From assembly GCF_000310145.2 (NCBI RefSeq), contig NZ_AMXA01000001.1:310001-374000 (forward strand): a stretch of DNA of 64,000 nucleotides, read 5' to 3'. Below, piece by piece: positions 1 to 8,878 of this stretch. The first letter of the stretch is position 1, and the number at the start of each line of letters is the position of its first letter. The stretch comes from Thauera sp. 28 (lineage in GTDB: Bacteria; Pseudomonadota; Gammaproteobacteria; Burkholderiales; Rhodocyclaceae). The translations under genes and the position numbers were made by a program. The notes beneath the pieces are model-generated. The model was not told where the DNA came from, ran no database searches, and was given only the letters and a program-made list of their open reading frames with translations.

Positions 1-214
1 GCTCCCGGTCCTTGCCGAGGATGATCCGGCCTGCTGCTTCGAGCAGGCGATTCGCATGGTGCAGGGGCATCGTGGCGCGTACTGTGAAATTGGCTTGGAA
101 GCGGTGATAATAGACGACAAAGAGCAGCGCTCCCGCGGCCAGGGGTGACGTTGCCAGGTCAATAATGGGCCCGGGCGCGCACGCGCCACTTGAGGCCGAA
201 TCATTGTTCTCGAG
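1..214. other. Window edge, no gene assigned
   Basis: No complete gene is visible. The minus strand is open across most of the stretch and would encode a hydrophobic segment (LAAGALLFVVYY) followed by a polar tail, but I find no ATG, GTG or TTG before the hydrophobic part in that frame. A plus frame is also open from the edge to a TGA near 149. Either could be the end of a gene outside the window. I do not choose between them. Confidence 0.2.
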
Positions 215-229
215 ATGAGAGGGAGGAGT

Positions 230-1156
230 ATGACGACGACGGCATTCATCACGCATCGTGACTGCTGGCTGCACGACATGGGATCGATGCACCCCGAATG
301 CGCGGACCGGCTGTCGGCGATCAACGACCGGCTCATCGCGGCTGGTCTGGACATGTACATCTCCTTCTACGACGCGCCCGTTGCCGAGCGCGAGCAGATT
401 CTGCGCGTACATCCGGCCGAGTACCTGGACGACCTCGTGGGCAACGTGCCCGAGCACGGCATTCGCCACCTCGATCCGGATACCGCGATGTCGCCGGGCA
501 CGATGAAGGCGGCGCTGCGCTCGGCCGGTGCCGGGGTGTTCGCCACCGACCTGGTCATGAAGGGCGAGATCGAGAATGCCTTCTGCGCCGTGCGTCCGCC
601 CGGCCATCATGCCGAGCGTGCGAAGGCGATGGGCTTCTGCTTCATGAACAACGTCGCCATCGCAGCACGGCATGCGCTCGAGGCCCATGGCCTCGAACGC
701 GTCGCGGTTGTCGACTTCGACGTTCACCATGGCAACGGCACCGAGGACATCTTCCGCAACGATCCGCGGGTGATGATGGCGGGGATCTTCCAGCATCCCT
801 TCTACCCCTACAGCGGAACGGACAATCCGCCCGCGCACATGTGCAACGTGCCTTTGCCGGCGGGGACCCGCGGCGATGCGTTCCGCCAGGTCTTCAGCGA
901 TGTCGTCGTACCGGCGCTGCGCAGCCACAACCCGCAAATGATCTTCATCTCTGCCGGCTTCGATGCCCACTACGAGGACGACATGGGCTCGCTTGGCCTG
1001 GTCGAGGCCGACTACGTGTGGGCGACCGAGCAGATCAAGGGGGTCGCTGCGGACTGTGGGCATACCCGCATCGTGTCCATCCTCGAGGGCGGTTATTCGC
1101 TGTCGTCGCTGGCGCGCTCGGTCGTTGCCCACATCAAGGCGCTTGCAGACCTTTGA
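230..1156 (+). CDS. Histone deacetylase family protein (acetylpolyamine amidohydrolase / HDAC-like)
   Basis: A 308-residue zinc hydrolase of the arginase/deacetylase fold. Family signatures are intact: the active-site segment AVRPPGHHAE with its His pair, the metal-binding DFDVHHGNGTE, and SAGFDAHYEDDMG with a metal-binding Asp. Bacterial members deacetylate acetyl-lysine, acetylpolyamines or similar amides in the cytoplasm; the substrate cannot be read from sequence. An ATG at 215 is also in frame, but GGGAGGAG lies just before the ATG at 230, so I place the start there. The gene stands alone, with a long hairpin 12 bp after its stop. Confidence 0.9.
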   Translation: MTTTAFITHRDCWLHDMGSMHPECADRLSAINDRLIAAGLDMYISFYDAPVAEREQILRVHPAEYLDDLVGNVPEHGIRHLDPDTAMSPGTMKAALRSAGAGVFATDLVMKGEIENAFCAVRPPGHHAERAKAMGFCFMNNVAIAARHALEAHGLERVAVVDFDVHHGNGTEDIFRNDPRVMMAGIFQHPFYPYSGTDNPPAHMCNVPLPAGTRGDAFRQVFSDVVVPALRSHNPQMIFISAGFDAHYEDDMGSLGLVEADYVWATEQIKGVAADCGHTRIVSILEGGYSLSSLARSVVAHIKALADL

Positions 1157-1168
1157 GCCTGCCGCTGC

Positions 1169-1213
1169 GGGCCAGCCTCGCGTGCGTGACCTCCACGCGC
1201 GCGAGGCTGGCCC
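1169..1213. repeat. 20-bp inverted repeat (hairpin) after the deacetylase gene
   Basis: The arms 1169-1188 and 1194-1213 match at 19 of 20 positions around the 5-nt loop ACCTC. The hairpin is very GC-rich and begins 12 bp after the upstream stop. No T-tract follows, so a factor-independent terminator is uncertain. It could equally be a transcript-end stabiliser. Confidence 0.6.
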
Positions 1214-1229
1214 GAATCCGGCGATCGGT

Positions 1230-1235
1230 TAGAAT
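1230..1235 (+). promoter_or_regulatory. Candidate -10 element for dapA
   Basis: TAGAAT lies 28 bp before the dapA ATG. The same TAGAATCG context recurs before rlmD (about 4057-4064), which suggests a local housekeeping -10 style. No convincing -35 is visible. Confidence 0.3.
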
Positions 1236-1262
1236 CGAATCTTTTACGCACGCCCCCACGCC

Positions 1263-2141
1263 ATGATTACCGGATCGCTTGTCGCCATCGTCACGCCCAT
1301 GCATGACGACGGCAGTCTTGATTTCCCGAGCTTGCGCAAGCTCATCGACTGGCACATCACCGAAGGTACGGACGGCATCGTCATCGTCGGCACCACTGGC
1401 GAGTCGCCGTCGGTCAGCGTCGATGAACACTGCGAGTTGATCCGCTGCACCGTCGAGCACGTGGCTGGGCGGGTCCCGGTCGTCGCCGGAACAGGTGCCA
1501 ACTCGACATCCGAGGCGGTCGAACTGGCTCGTTTTGCTGCCCGTGCCGGCGCCGATGCCCACCTGTCGGTCGTCCCCTACTACAACAAGCCGTCGCAGGA
1601 AGGCCTTTACCGGCACTTCCGCACCATTGCCGAGGCGGTCGAACTGCCGCTGATCCTCTACAACGTGCCCGGGCGCACGGTTGCAGATCTCGGCAACGAC
1701 ACCACGCTGCGGCTGGCCGAGATCCCCAACGTGGTCGGCCTCAAGGACGCTACCGGTAACCTCGATCGCGCCTGCGACCTCATCGAGCGCGCGCCGGCGG
1801 GCTTCGGCCTCTACAGCGGCGACGACATGAGCTCTGCCGCCTTCCTGATGCTGGGCGGCCATGGCGTCATCTCGGTCACCGCAAACGTGGCGCCGCGTGC
1901 CATGCACCAGCTGTGCGCAGCGGCCGCTGCGGGTGACATGAAGTCCCTGCGTGAAACCAATGCTGCGCTCACGGGTCTGCATCGCGATCTGTTCTGCGAA
2001 GCGAACCCCATTCCGGTCAAGTGGGCGGTTGCTCGCATGGGCCTGATCGGCGATGGCATCCGCCTGCCGCTCACGCCCTTGGCCGAGGCGTACCACGAGC
2101 GTGTGCGCAAGGCCTTGAGCAAGGCCGGCATCCAGTTCTGA
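1263..2141 (+). CDS. dapA: 4-hydroxy-tetrahydrodipicolinate synthase
   Basis: A 292-residue class I aldolase that condenses pyruvate with aspartate semialdehyde, the first committed step of lysine and meso-diaminopimelate synthesis. The Schiff-base lysine is K161 (VGLKDATGN) and the catalytic tyrosine Y133 (LILYNVPGR), the same numbers as in the E. coli enzyme. The GTTGESPS loop near residue 42 supplies the Thr-Thr pair. Full length, cytoplasmic. bamC follows 26 bp later; the dapA-bamC pairing is common in proteobacteria. Confidence 0.97.
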   Translation: MITGSLVAIVTPMHDDGSLDFPSLRKLIDWHITEGTDGIVIVGTTGESPSVSVDEHCELIRCTVEHVAGRVPVVAGTGANSTSEAVELARFAARAGADAHLSVVPYYNKPSQEGLYRHFRTIAEAVELPLILYNVPGRTVADLGNDTTLRLAEIPNVVGLKDATGNLDRACDLIERAPAGFGLYSGDDMSSAAFLMLGGHGVISVTANVAPRAMHQLCAAAAAGDMKSLRETNAALTGLHRDLFCEANPIPVKWAVARMGLIGDGIRLPLTPLAEAYHERVRKALSKAGIQF

Positions 2142-2167
2142 ACCGAAACCCTCTGTCCAGGTATTCC

Positions 2168-3310
2168 ATGAATCGTTCCACGCGCACTTCCCTTTCCCTG
2201 GTCGCGCTCTCGCTGGCGCTTGGCGGCTGCTCGACTTCGATGTTCGAAGGCAAGCGCATCGACTACAAGAGCGCACGCCAGATCGAGCGGCCGCTCGAGG
2301 TTCCGCCCGACCTGACCGCGCCGCGGCGCGACGACCGCTTTGCCGTGCCGGATACCGCGGGCACCGGTATCGCGACCTACTCGGCCTATGAGGCCGACCG
2401 TGCGGGACGCTCGACGGTCGCGAGCGGGAGTCCCGAAGTGCTGGCCGGCTCCGACACCATGCGCATCGAGCGCGCAGGCAGCCAGCGTTGGCTCGTGGTC
2501 GGTGGCAATGCCGCCGAGTTGTGGCCCAAGGTCAAGGACTTCTGGCTCGAGATGGGGTTCATCCTCAACATCGACAGCCCGGAAATCGGCGTGATGGAAA
2601 CCGATTGGGCCGAAGACCGTGCCAAGATTCCGCAGGACTTCGTGCGTTCGACCATCGGCCGCGTACTCGACGGCCTGTTCTCGACCCCCGAGCGCGACAA
2701 GTTCCGCACCCGCTTCGAGCAGGGCAAGGACGCCGGGACGCTGGAGATCTACGTCAGTCACCGCGGCATGATCGAGATCTATCCGACTGAGGCGAAGGAC
2801 TCGACCATCTGGCAGCCGCGTCCTGCCGACCCCGAGCTCGAGGCCGAGATGTTGCGGCGCCTGATGGTGCACCTCGGGGCCGAGGAGGCGCGTGCCGAGG
2901 CTGCACTGGTTGCGCCAGCCGCGCCCGAGCGCGCGCGAGTCGTTTCCGCGGCCGATGGTCAGGCTGCGTTGCAGGTCGAGGAGCCCTTCGACCGCGCTTG
3001 GCGCAGGGTTGGCCTCGCACTCGACCGCATCGGCTTCACGGTCGAGGACCGCGATCGCGCACAGGGCCTGTACTACGTCCGCTACGTTGATCCGGATGCG
3101 GACAACCGCAGCCCCAACAAGGGCTTCCTGTCCCGCCTCGCGTTCTGGCGCAGTGACGACAAGCCGGCCCAGGCTGGCAGTGAATACCGCCTGCGTGTGG
3201 AAGGGCAGGGCGACGCATCGCGCGTCAGTGTGCTCAGCCGCGAGGGCGGCGTCGATAACTCGGACACCGCTCGCCGCATGCTGGGCCTGCTGCAGCAACA
3301 ACTGCGCTGA
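2168..3310 (+). CDS. bamC: Outer membrane protein assembly factor BamC (NlpB) lipoprotein
   Basis: A 380-residue lipoprotein of the BAM complex, which folds beta-barrel proteins into the outer membrane. The signal peptide ends in the lipobox LGGC with the lipidated Cys at residue 21. The next segment (IERPLEVPPDLTAP) is the conserved unstructured BamC N-terminus that contacts BamD. Two helix-grip-like domains follow (about 95-230 and 250-380), with a typical FWLEMGF segment in the first. I start at the ATG at 2168 because the in-frame upstream part overlaps dapA and would destroy the signal peptide. Confidence 0.93.
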   Translation: MNRSTRTSLSLVALSLALGGCSTSMFEGKRIDYKSARQIERPLEVPPDLTAPRRDDRFAVPDTAGTGIATYSAYEADRAGRSTVASGSPEVLAGSDTMRIERAGSQRWLVVGGNAAELWPKVKDFWLEMGFILNIDSPEIGVMETDWAEDRAKIPQDFVRSTIGRVLDGLFSTPERDKFRTRFEQGKDAGTLEIYVSHRGMIEIYPTEAKDSTIWQPRPADPELEAEMLRRLMVHLGAEEARAEAALVAPAAPERARVVSAADGQAALQVEEPFDRAWRRVGLALDRIGFTVEDRDRAQGLYYVRYVDPDADNRSPNKGFLSRLAFWRSDDKPAQAGSEYRLRVEGQGDASRVSVLSREGGVDNSDTARRMLGLLQQQLR

Positions 3311-3330
3311 TCGACACTGCGCACGAAACA

Positions 3331-3358
3331 AAAAAGCCGGCGCAAGCCGGCTTTTTTG
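3331..3358. terminator. Bidirectional intrinsic terminator between bamC and the convergent lipoprotein gene
   Basis: The stem GCCGGC/GCCGGC with a GCAA tetraloop is flanked by an A-run on the left and a T-run on the right, so it terminates in both directions. It sits between stop codons that face each other (3310 plus, 3377 minus). Confidence 0.93.
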
Positions 3359-3376
3359 TTGGGTGGCGAGGGCGAC

Positions 3377-3802
3377 TCAGTCCTTCGCCGCCTCCTTGGC
3401 AGCGCCGACGGCTGCGCCGGCCGCTTCCTTCGCCGCGTCCACCGCAGCGGCCGCTTCGGCCTTTGCTGCCTCGGCGGCGTCCTTGACCTGTTCGACCGCA
3501 GCAGCAGCTTCTTCCTTGACCGCTTCGACAGCGGCGTCGGTTGCCGACTTGGCCTCTTCGGCGCCTTCCTTCGCTTCTTCGACCGCGGCTGCAGCTTCTT
3601 CCTTGGCAGCTTCGGTTGCGGCAGCGGCGGCTTCACCCGCAGCAGCTGCGCTTTCCTTGGCGGCCTCTACGGCCTGTGCTGCCGACTCCTTCATCTGTTC
3701 CTGAGCCGAAGGCGGAGCCTGGACGGCGGGCTCTTCATTCTTGCCGCAAGCGGCAACGGCAACGGCGACGAGGGCGGCAACGAGAAGGGGATGCTTCATC
3801 AC
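3377..3802 (-). CDS. Ala/Glu/Lys-rich helical-repeat lipoprotein, function unknown
   Basis: A 141-residue protein with a signal peptide ending in VAAC (Cys19), so probably an outer-membrane or periplasmic lipoprotein. After a short linker (KNEEPAVQAPPSAQEQ), residues 35-140 are low-complexity repeats of AAxEAAKE/AAVEAAKE type, predicting one long amphipathic helix resembling LEA or coiled-coil repeats. Met1 and Met2 are adjacent; the start could be 3 nt shorter. I recognise no enzymatic domain. It might be an envelope spacer or stress protein, but that is a guess. Monocistronic, facing bamC across a shared terminator. Confidence 0.8.
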   Translation of the reverse strand: MMKHPLLVAALVAVAVAACGKNEEPAVQAPPSAQEQMKESAAQAVEAAKESAAAAGEAAAAATEAAKEEAAAAVEEAKEGAEEAKSATDAAVEAVKEEAAAAVEQVKDAAEAAKAEAAAAVDAAKEAAGAAVGAAKEAAKD

Positions 3803-3927
3803 GTGTCTTCCTTTTGTAGAAGGGATTCTTGGTTTGTGTAGGTGTCTGCCAACCTCGAGGGCTGACTGGACGCGGGCATATTAGCATGTACGGCTGCTCG
3901 GACTGCTGCAGCGCAATAGCTTTCGGG

Positions 3928-3952
3928 TTGTTGACAACATGCTTGTAAACAA
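3928..3952. promoter_or_regulatory. Tandem TTGTnnACAA palindromes (candidate operator)
   Basis: TTGTTGACAA and TTGTAAACAA, each palindromic around its centre, are separated by CATGC. Together they form an inverted repeat matching at 9 of 10 positions. The TnGTnnACnA core is typical of GntR-family operators. The site lies between the divergent lipoprotein gene and rlmD, in the most AT-rich part of that gap. No regulator gene is adjacent. Confidence 0.4.
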
Positions 3953-4099
3953 TGGCTTGGCGTTTTGGTTTCGAGCGACTTTGTATCCGGATGTCAGATG
4001 CCGGGTGTGCTCGGGTGCTGCACCGGGGCGCCGCGCGCGGTGCAGCGCTCCCGCGGTAGAATCGCCCTCCCGAGTTTCCCGCCCCGCCTGCGCACCGTC

Positions 4100-5401
4100 A
4101 TGAGCATCGCCACCATCGAATCACTCGACCACGAAGGCCGTGGCGTTACCCATGTCGGCGGCAAGACCGTCTTCATCGAAGGCGGTCTCCCCGGAGAGCG
4201 TGTCGAGTACGAGGTCCAGCGCAGCCGGCCGAACTACGAGCAGGCGACTGCGGTGCGAATCCTGCGCTCCAGCGCCCAGCGGGTCGAGCCGCGGTGCGCT
4301 CACTTCGGTGTGTGCGGCGGCTGTTCGATGCAGCACCTCGACCCGCTCGCCCAGGCCGCGGCCAAGCAGCGCATCCTGGAAGATGCGCTCTGGCATATCG
4401 GCAAACTGCGGCCCGCCATCATCTATCCGGCAGTCAATGGATCGGCCTGGGGCTACCGCTATCGCGCCCGTCTTGGCGTTCGCCTCGTGCCGAGCAAGGG
4501 CGGCTTGCGTATCGGCTTTCACGAGCGGCGTTCAAGCTACATCGTTGACATGCGCGAGTGCCCGGTTCTTCCCGCAGGCATCTCGGCCCTGCTGCCACGC
4601 CTGCGCGAGATGATCGCCGGCTTGTCGATCGCCGATCGCCTGCCGCAGGTGGAGATCGCGATCGGTGACGACGCTACGGTGTTCGTGTTCCGCAACCTGC
4701 AGCCCTTCAGCCGCGCAGACGAGAAGCGCATCGCCGCCTTCGCCGCAGCCGAGGGCATCCAGGCCTGGATGCAGCCGGGCGGGCCAGACACGGCCATACC
4801 TTTCGATCCGTCCGCCGAGCGTGCGCTGCATTACACGCTGCCCGAGTTCGACGTCCGCATGGACTTCCGCCCGACCGACTTCACCCAGGTCAACGTACAC
4901 ATCAACCGCCTGCTCATCCGCCGCGCCATGCAACTGCTCGCGCCGCGTGCGGGTGAGCGCATCGCCGACCTGTTCTGCGGCCTGGGCAACTTCAGCCTGC
5001 CGATCGCGCGTCTTGGGGCCCGGGTCATTGGCGTCGAGGGTAGCGATGCCTTGGTCGCGCGCGCACTCGACAATGCCCGCCGCAATGGCCTCGACAGCCT
5101 CACCGAGTTCCACGCCGCGAACCTCTTCGAGGCCACCGAGGACAGCCTGGCCGCGCTCGGCCGGCTCGACAAGATGCTGATCGATCCGCCGCGCGAAGGT
5201 GCGATTGCGGTCGCGAAGGCGCTTGGCGGTGAGCATTCGCCAGCGCGCATCGTGTATGTGTCCTGCAACCCGGCGACGCTGGCACGCGACGCCGCCGTGC
5301 TGGTGCGCGAGAAGGGCTACGTGCTGCGTGGGGCGGGCATTGCCAACATGTTCCCGCAGACCTCGCATGTGGAGTCGGTCGCGCTCTTCGAGCGCGGCTG
5401 A
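4100..5401 (+). CDS. rlmD: 23S rRNA (uracil(1939)-C(5))-methyltransferase RlmD
   Basis: A 433-residue SAM-dependent RNA methyltransferase. An N-terminal TRAM-like domain (residues 1-60, ESLDHEGRGV) is followed by the [4Fe-4S] Cys cluster CAHFGVCGGC near residues 64-73. The Rossmann methyltransferase domain has DLFCGLGNFSLP for SAM binding, the catalytic DPPREGA and the nucleophile motif VSCNPATLARD. The methyl group goes to U1939 of 23S rRNA. An in-frame start at 3965 would add 45 residues without family support; the ATG at 4100 gives the family-typical MSIATIESLDHEG. Confidence 0.93.
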   Translation: MSIATIESLDHEGRGVTHVGGKTVFIEGGLPGERVEYEVQRSRPNYEQATAVRILRSSAQRVEPRCAHFGVCGGCSMQHLDPLAQAAAKQRILEDALWHIGKLRPAIIYPAVNGSAWGYRYRARLGVRLVPSKGGLRIGFHERRSSYIVDMRECPVLPAGISALLPRLREMIAGLSIADRLPQVEIAIGDDATVFVFRNLQPFSRADEKRIAAFAAAEGIQAWMQPGGPDTAIPFDPSAERALHYTLPEFDVRMDFRPTDFTQVNVHINRLLIRRAMQLLAPRAGERIADLFCGLGNFSLPIARLGARVIGVEGSDALVARALDNARRNGLDSLTEFHAANLFEATEDSLAALGRLDKMLIDPPREGAIAVAKALGGEHSPARIVYVSCNPATLARDAAVLVREKGYVLRGAGIANMFPQTSHVESVALFERG

Positions 5402-5500
5402 AAGAGTGGGCCGGGTCGCCGTAGCGAGGGTTCACATTTGCCCCCCGTGCTGGGAGAATGGCGCGCCGTCTGTCCGTAATTATGAATACAAAATGAGCTC

Positions 5501-6946
5501 GTGGTGAGTCCCGCATCAGACCCTCGTTTCTCGTCCACTGCGGGCGAAGCGTCGAACGCTGCCTGGCAGCGCCGCAGCCTCGCCAGCGTATGGCACCCCT
5601 GCACCCAGATGCAGCGCGCGCAGACGGTGCCGCCGCTGCCGATCGCGCGCGCGAGCGGGCCGTGGCTGTACGACTACGAGGGCGGGCGCTATTTCGACGC
5701 CAACAGCTCGTGGTGGGTGAACCTGTTCGGCCATGCCGACGCCCGCCTCAATGCCGCGCTGCGCGACCAGCTCGATACCTTGCCCCATGTCATGCTGGCC
5801 GGTTGCACCCATGCGCCGGCGGTGGAACTGGCCGAGCGCCTGAACGCGCTCACTGGTGGCGTCCTCGGCCATGCCTTCTATGCCAGCGACGGTGCCTCTG
5901 CGGTCGAGATCGCGCTCAAGATGAGCTTCCATGCGTGGCGCAACCGCGGGCGCGGCAACAAGCGCGAATTCGTCTGCGTGCGCCAGGGCTATCACGGCGA
6001 GACCCTGGGCGCGCTGGCCGTCACCGACGTCGCCGTGTTTCGCGACGCCTACGACCCGCTGCTGATGCGCGCCCACCTCGTCGCCTCGCCCGATGCACGG
6101 CTTGCTGCCGCGGGCGAGAGCCCGGCCGACGTGGCCGCGCGTGCGCTGGCCGAGGTGCGTGTCCTGTTCGAGTCCCGTCACGAACACATCGCTGCCTTCA
6201 TCGTCGAGCCACTGGTGCAATGCGCTGCCGGCATGGCGATGCACGACCCGGCCTATCTGCGCGGCTTGCGCGCCCTGTGCGATGACTACGAGGTGCACCT
6301 GATCGCCGACGAGATTGCCGTGGGCTGTGGCCGCAGCGGCAGCTTCTTCGCCTTCGAGCAGGCGGCCGCGCCCGGCGAGCCCGCCGTATGGCCGGATTTC
6401 GTGTGCCTGTCCAAGGGCATCAGCGGTGGCTACCTGCCCTTGTCGCTGGTGCTCACGCGTGACGAGATCTATCGCGTCTTTCTCGATGACGACATCGCAC
6501 GCGGCTTCCTGCATTCGCACTCCTACACCGGCAACGCACTCGCGTGCAGGGCGGCGCTGGCCGTGCTCGACCGCTTTGCCGAGGACGATGTGATCGCGCG
6601 TAACCGCGCACCTGCCGCCGCGCTGAGCGCGGCGCTGGCGCTGCTGGCCGAGGATGAACGCATCGAACACCTGCGCCAGCGCGGCATGATCTGGGCCTTC
6701 GATGTGCGCGAGCCCCATGCCGGCGAGCGCTTCGCCGAGCGCTTCCACCTTGCCGGCAGGGCCAGGGGGCTGCTGATCCGCCCGATCGGTCGCTCCGTGT
6801 ATCTGATGCCGCCCTACGTGCTCGATGACGAACTCGCGGTCTGGCTGGCCGCCCGCACCCTCGACACCCTTGAACAGACCCTGGCCGATGCGGCCCGGGC
6901 CGCGCCTCATCATGTTGCTCGAACACCTGAACCGCCGACTGCGTGA
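5501..6946 (+). CDS. bioA: Adenosylmethionine-8-amino-7-oxononanoate aminotransferase
   Basis: A PLP aminotransferase of about 481 residues that converts KAPA to DAPA with SAM as amino donor in biotin synthesis. The N-terminal WHPCTQMQ is the BioA signature, and DANSSWWVNLFGHADARLN is the substrate-pocket region. IADEIAVGCGRSG contains the PLP-ring Asp, and the Schiff-base lysine is K305 (CLSKGISGGYLP). The start is one of two consecutive GTG codons (5501 or 5504). It is the first gene of bioAFDB and overlaps bioF by 35 bp. Confidence 0.94.
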   Translation: MVSPASDPRFSSTAGEASNAAWQRRSLASVWHPCTQMQRAQTVPPLPIARASGPWLYDYEGGRYFDANSSWWVNLFGHADARLNAALRDQLDTLPHVMLAGCTHAPAVELAERLNALTGGVLGHAFYASDGASAVEIALKMSFHAWRNRGRGNKREFVCVRQGYHGETLGALAVTDVAVFRDAYDPLLMRAHLVASPDARLAAAGESPADVAARALAEVRVLFESRHEHIAAFIVEPLVQCAAGMAMHDPAYLRGLRALCDDYEVHLIADEIAVGCGRSGSFFAFEQAAAPGEPAVWPDFVCLSKGISGGYLPLSLVLTRDEIYRVFLDDDIARGFLHSHSYTGNALACRAALAVLDRFAEDDVIARNRAPAAALSAALALLAEDERIEHLRQRGMIWAFDVREPHAGERFAERFHLAGRARGLLIRPIGRSVYLMPPYVLDDELAVWLAARTLDTLEQTLADAARAAPHHVARTPEPPTA

Positions 6947-8135
6947 GCGCGAGGCGGCCGCACTGTGGCGGCAGCGGCGTGTCGCTGACTCAGCGTGCGC
7001 CCCCCTCCAGCATCTGGCCGAGGGCGGCGAGGGCACGCGTGCGCTGCTTGCCTTCTGCAGCAACGACTACCTCGGCCTGGCCGCGCATCCCGCGCTGATC
7101 GACGCGCTTGCCGCGGGCGCGCGGCGCTGGGGCGTGGGCAGCGGCGCATCGGCACTGGTGAGCGGCCACGCCACGCCCCATGCGGCGCTCGAGGATGAAC
7201 TCGCGCGCTGGCTGGCGCCGTACATCCCGCAGGCGGCGGTGCTGGGCTTCTGTTCGGGTTACATGGCCAACCTGGCCTTGCTCACCACCCTGGCCGACGC
7301 TGAGGCGGCGATCTTCGCCGACAAGCTCAACCACGCCTCCTTGATCGATGGCGGCCTGCTCGCCGAGGCCAGGATGCGGCGCTACCCGCATGCACGGCTC
7401 GACCTGCTCGACGCCATGCTTGCCGACAGCACGGCGGCGCTGCGGCTCATCGTCACCGATGCGGTGTTCAGCATGGACGGCGACATTGCGCCGCTGCCCG
7501 AACTGCTCGCCCTGGCCGAGCGCCACGATGCCTGGCTGATCGTGGACGACGCCCACGGCTTTGGCGTGCTGGGCGAAGGCGGGCAGGGCGCGCTCGCACA
7601 TTTCGGCCTGCGCAGCGAACGCATCATCTACATGGGTACGCTGGGCAAGGCTGCGGGCGTGAGCGGTGCCTTCGTCGCCGCCCACCCGCTGGTTGTCGAA
7701 GCCCTGGTGCAGGGCGCGCGCAGCTATATCTACACCACGGCGCCGTCGCCGGCGCTCGCCCACACACAGTTGGCAAGCCTGGCGCTGATCGCGGGCGAGG
7801 AGGGTGCGGCGCGGCGCGGCCACCTGAATGCGCTGGTCGAAGCGCTGCGCACCGGCCTCGCCGCCGTCATCGCTGCACACCCGCACTGCGGCTGGCGGCT
7901 CGCCGAGTCCGCGACCGCCATCCAAGCGCTCATCGTGGGCGACAATGCTGCCGCGGTCGCACTGTCGGCGGCGCTCGAGGCGCGCGGGCTGCGCGTCCCC
8001 GCCATCCGTCCGCCCACCGTGCCAGCAGGCAGCGCGCGCCTGCGCATAACCCTGAGCGCGGCGCACAGCCGCGCCGACGTAGACCGCTTGTGCGCCGCAC
8101 TGGCGCAACTCGCGAGTGAAGGAGAGCACCCTTGA
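6912..8135 (+). CDS. bioF: 8-amino-7-oxononanoate synthase
   Basis: A 407-residue alpha-oxoamine synthase that condenses pimeloyl-ACP/CoA with L-alanine to KAPA. Visible motifs are FCSNDYLGLAAHP, GVGSGASALVSGH, DDAHGFGVLGEGG and the PLP lysine K246 in TLGKAAGVSGAF. The start MLLEHLNRRL is taken at the ATG at 6912; an in-frame start at 6825 would only prolong the bioA overlap. The stop overlaps the bioD start as TTGA, indicating translational coupling. Confidence 0.93.
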   Translation: MLLEHLNRRLREREAAALWRQRRVADSACAPLQHLAEGGEGTRALLAFCSNDYLGLAAHPALIDALAAGARRWGVGSGASALVSGHATPHAALEDELARWLAPYIPQAAVLGFCSGYMANLALLTTLADAEAAIFADKLNHASLIDGGLLAEARMRRYPHARLDLLDAMLADSTAALRLIVTDAVFSMDGDIAPLPELLALAERHDAWLIVDDAHGFGVLGEGGQGALAHFGLRSERIIYMGTLGKAAGVSGAFVAAHPLVVEALVQGARSYIYTTAPSPALAHTQLASLALIAGEEGAARRGHLNALVEALRTGLAAVIAAHPHCGWRLAESATAIQALIVGDNAAAVALSAALEARGLRVPAIRPPTVPAGSARLRITLSAAHSRADVDRLCAALAQLASEGEHP

Positions 8136-8878
8136 TCGACGCCTCAAAAGGCATCTTCGTCACCGGCACCGACACCGAAATCGGCAAGACCCGGGTCAGC
8201 GCGGCCATCGTTGCCCTGCTCGGCAAGTGCGGCCTGCGCGCCGCGGGCCTCAAGCCGATCGCAGCCGGTACCGAGCTTATCGATGGTGAATGCATCAACG
8301 AGGATGTGTACGCCTTGCGCGCAGCAGCCTCCATGCCGATCACCGCCGCTGAGATCTGCCCCTATCAGTTCGCCGCTGCCTGCGCTCCCCATGTCGCCGC
8401 CGCGCTCGAAGGCCGGCGTATCGAGCGTGCCGGCGTGCTTGCAGCGGTCGCGGCCGTGGCGCAGCGTGCCGACCGCGTCGTGGTCGAGGGTGTGGGCGGG
8501 TTCCGCGTGCCGTTGGGCGACGCCGCCGGGCCGGACGGGGCGTGGGACTCCGCCGACCTCGCTGTCGAGCTTGGCCTGCCGGTGCTGCTGGTGGTCGGCC
8601 TGCGTCTGGGGTGCATCAACCACGCCCTGCTCAGTGCAGAGGCCATCCGTGCCCGCGGCCTGCACCTGTGCGGCTGGGTGGCCAACACTGTCGACCCCGA
8701 CATGCCGTGGGTCGCCGAGAACCTCGACGCACTTGCCCACGGGCTGGGCAGTGCGCCCTGCCTGGGCCTGATCCCGCGCCTGCCTGCACCGACGCCGGAG
8801 GCCATCGCGCCTTACCTCAACGTTCCCGCATTGCACACACTCTTCAAGACTCAAGACCTTACAACGGAGACACCATGA
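8132..8878 (+). CDS. bioD: ATP-dependent dethiobiotin synthetase
   Basis: A 248-residue P-loop carboxylase-like enzyme that closes the ureido ring of dethiobiotin from DAPA, CO2 and ATP. The Walker A is GTDTEIGKT and [11 protein letters not shown] is the second nucleotide/substrate motif. It starts at TTG, supported by AAGGAGAG 6 bp upstream and by the TTGA overlap with bioF. It ends with an ATGA overlap with bioB. Confidence 0.93.
   Translation: MIDASKGIFVTGTDTEIGKTRVSAAIVALLGKCGLRAAGLKPIAAGTELIDGECINEDVYALRAAASMPITAAEICPYQFAAACAPHVAAALEGRRIERAGVLAAVAAVAQRADRVVVEGVGGFRVPLGDAAGPDGAWDSADLAVELGLPVLLVVGLRLGCINHALLSAEAIRARGLHLCGWVANTVDPDMPWVAENLDALAHGLGSAPCLGLIPRLPAPTPEAIAPYLNVPALHTLFKTQDLTTETP

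Noticed and set aside
5471-5490. Possible BirA-type operator before bioA
   Set aside because: The TGT...ACA ends suggested symmetry, but the inner bases do not pair and the TTGTAACC-type half-sites are absent.
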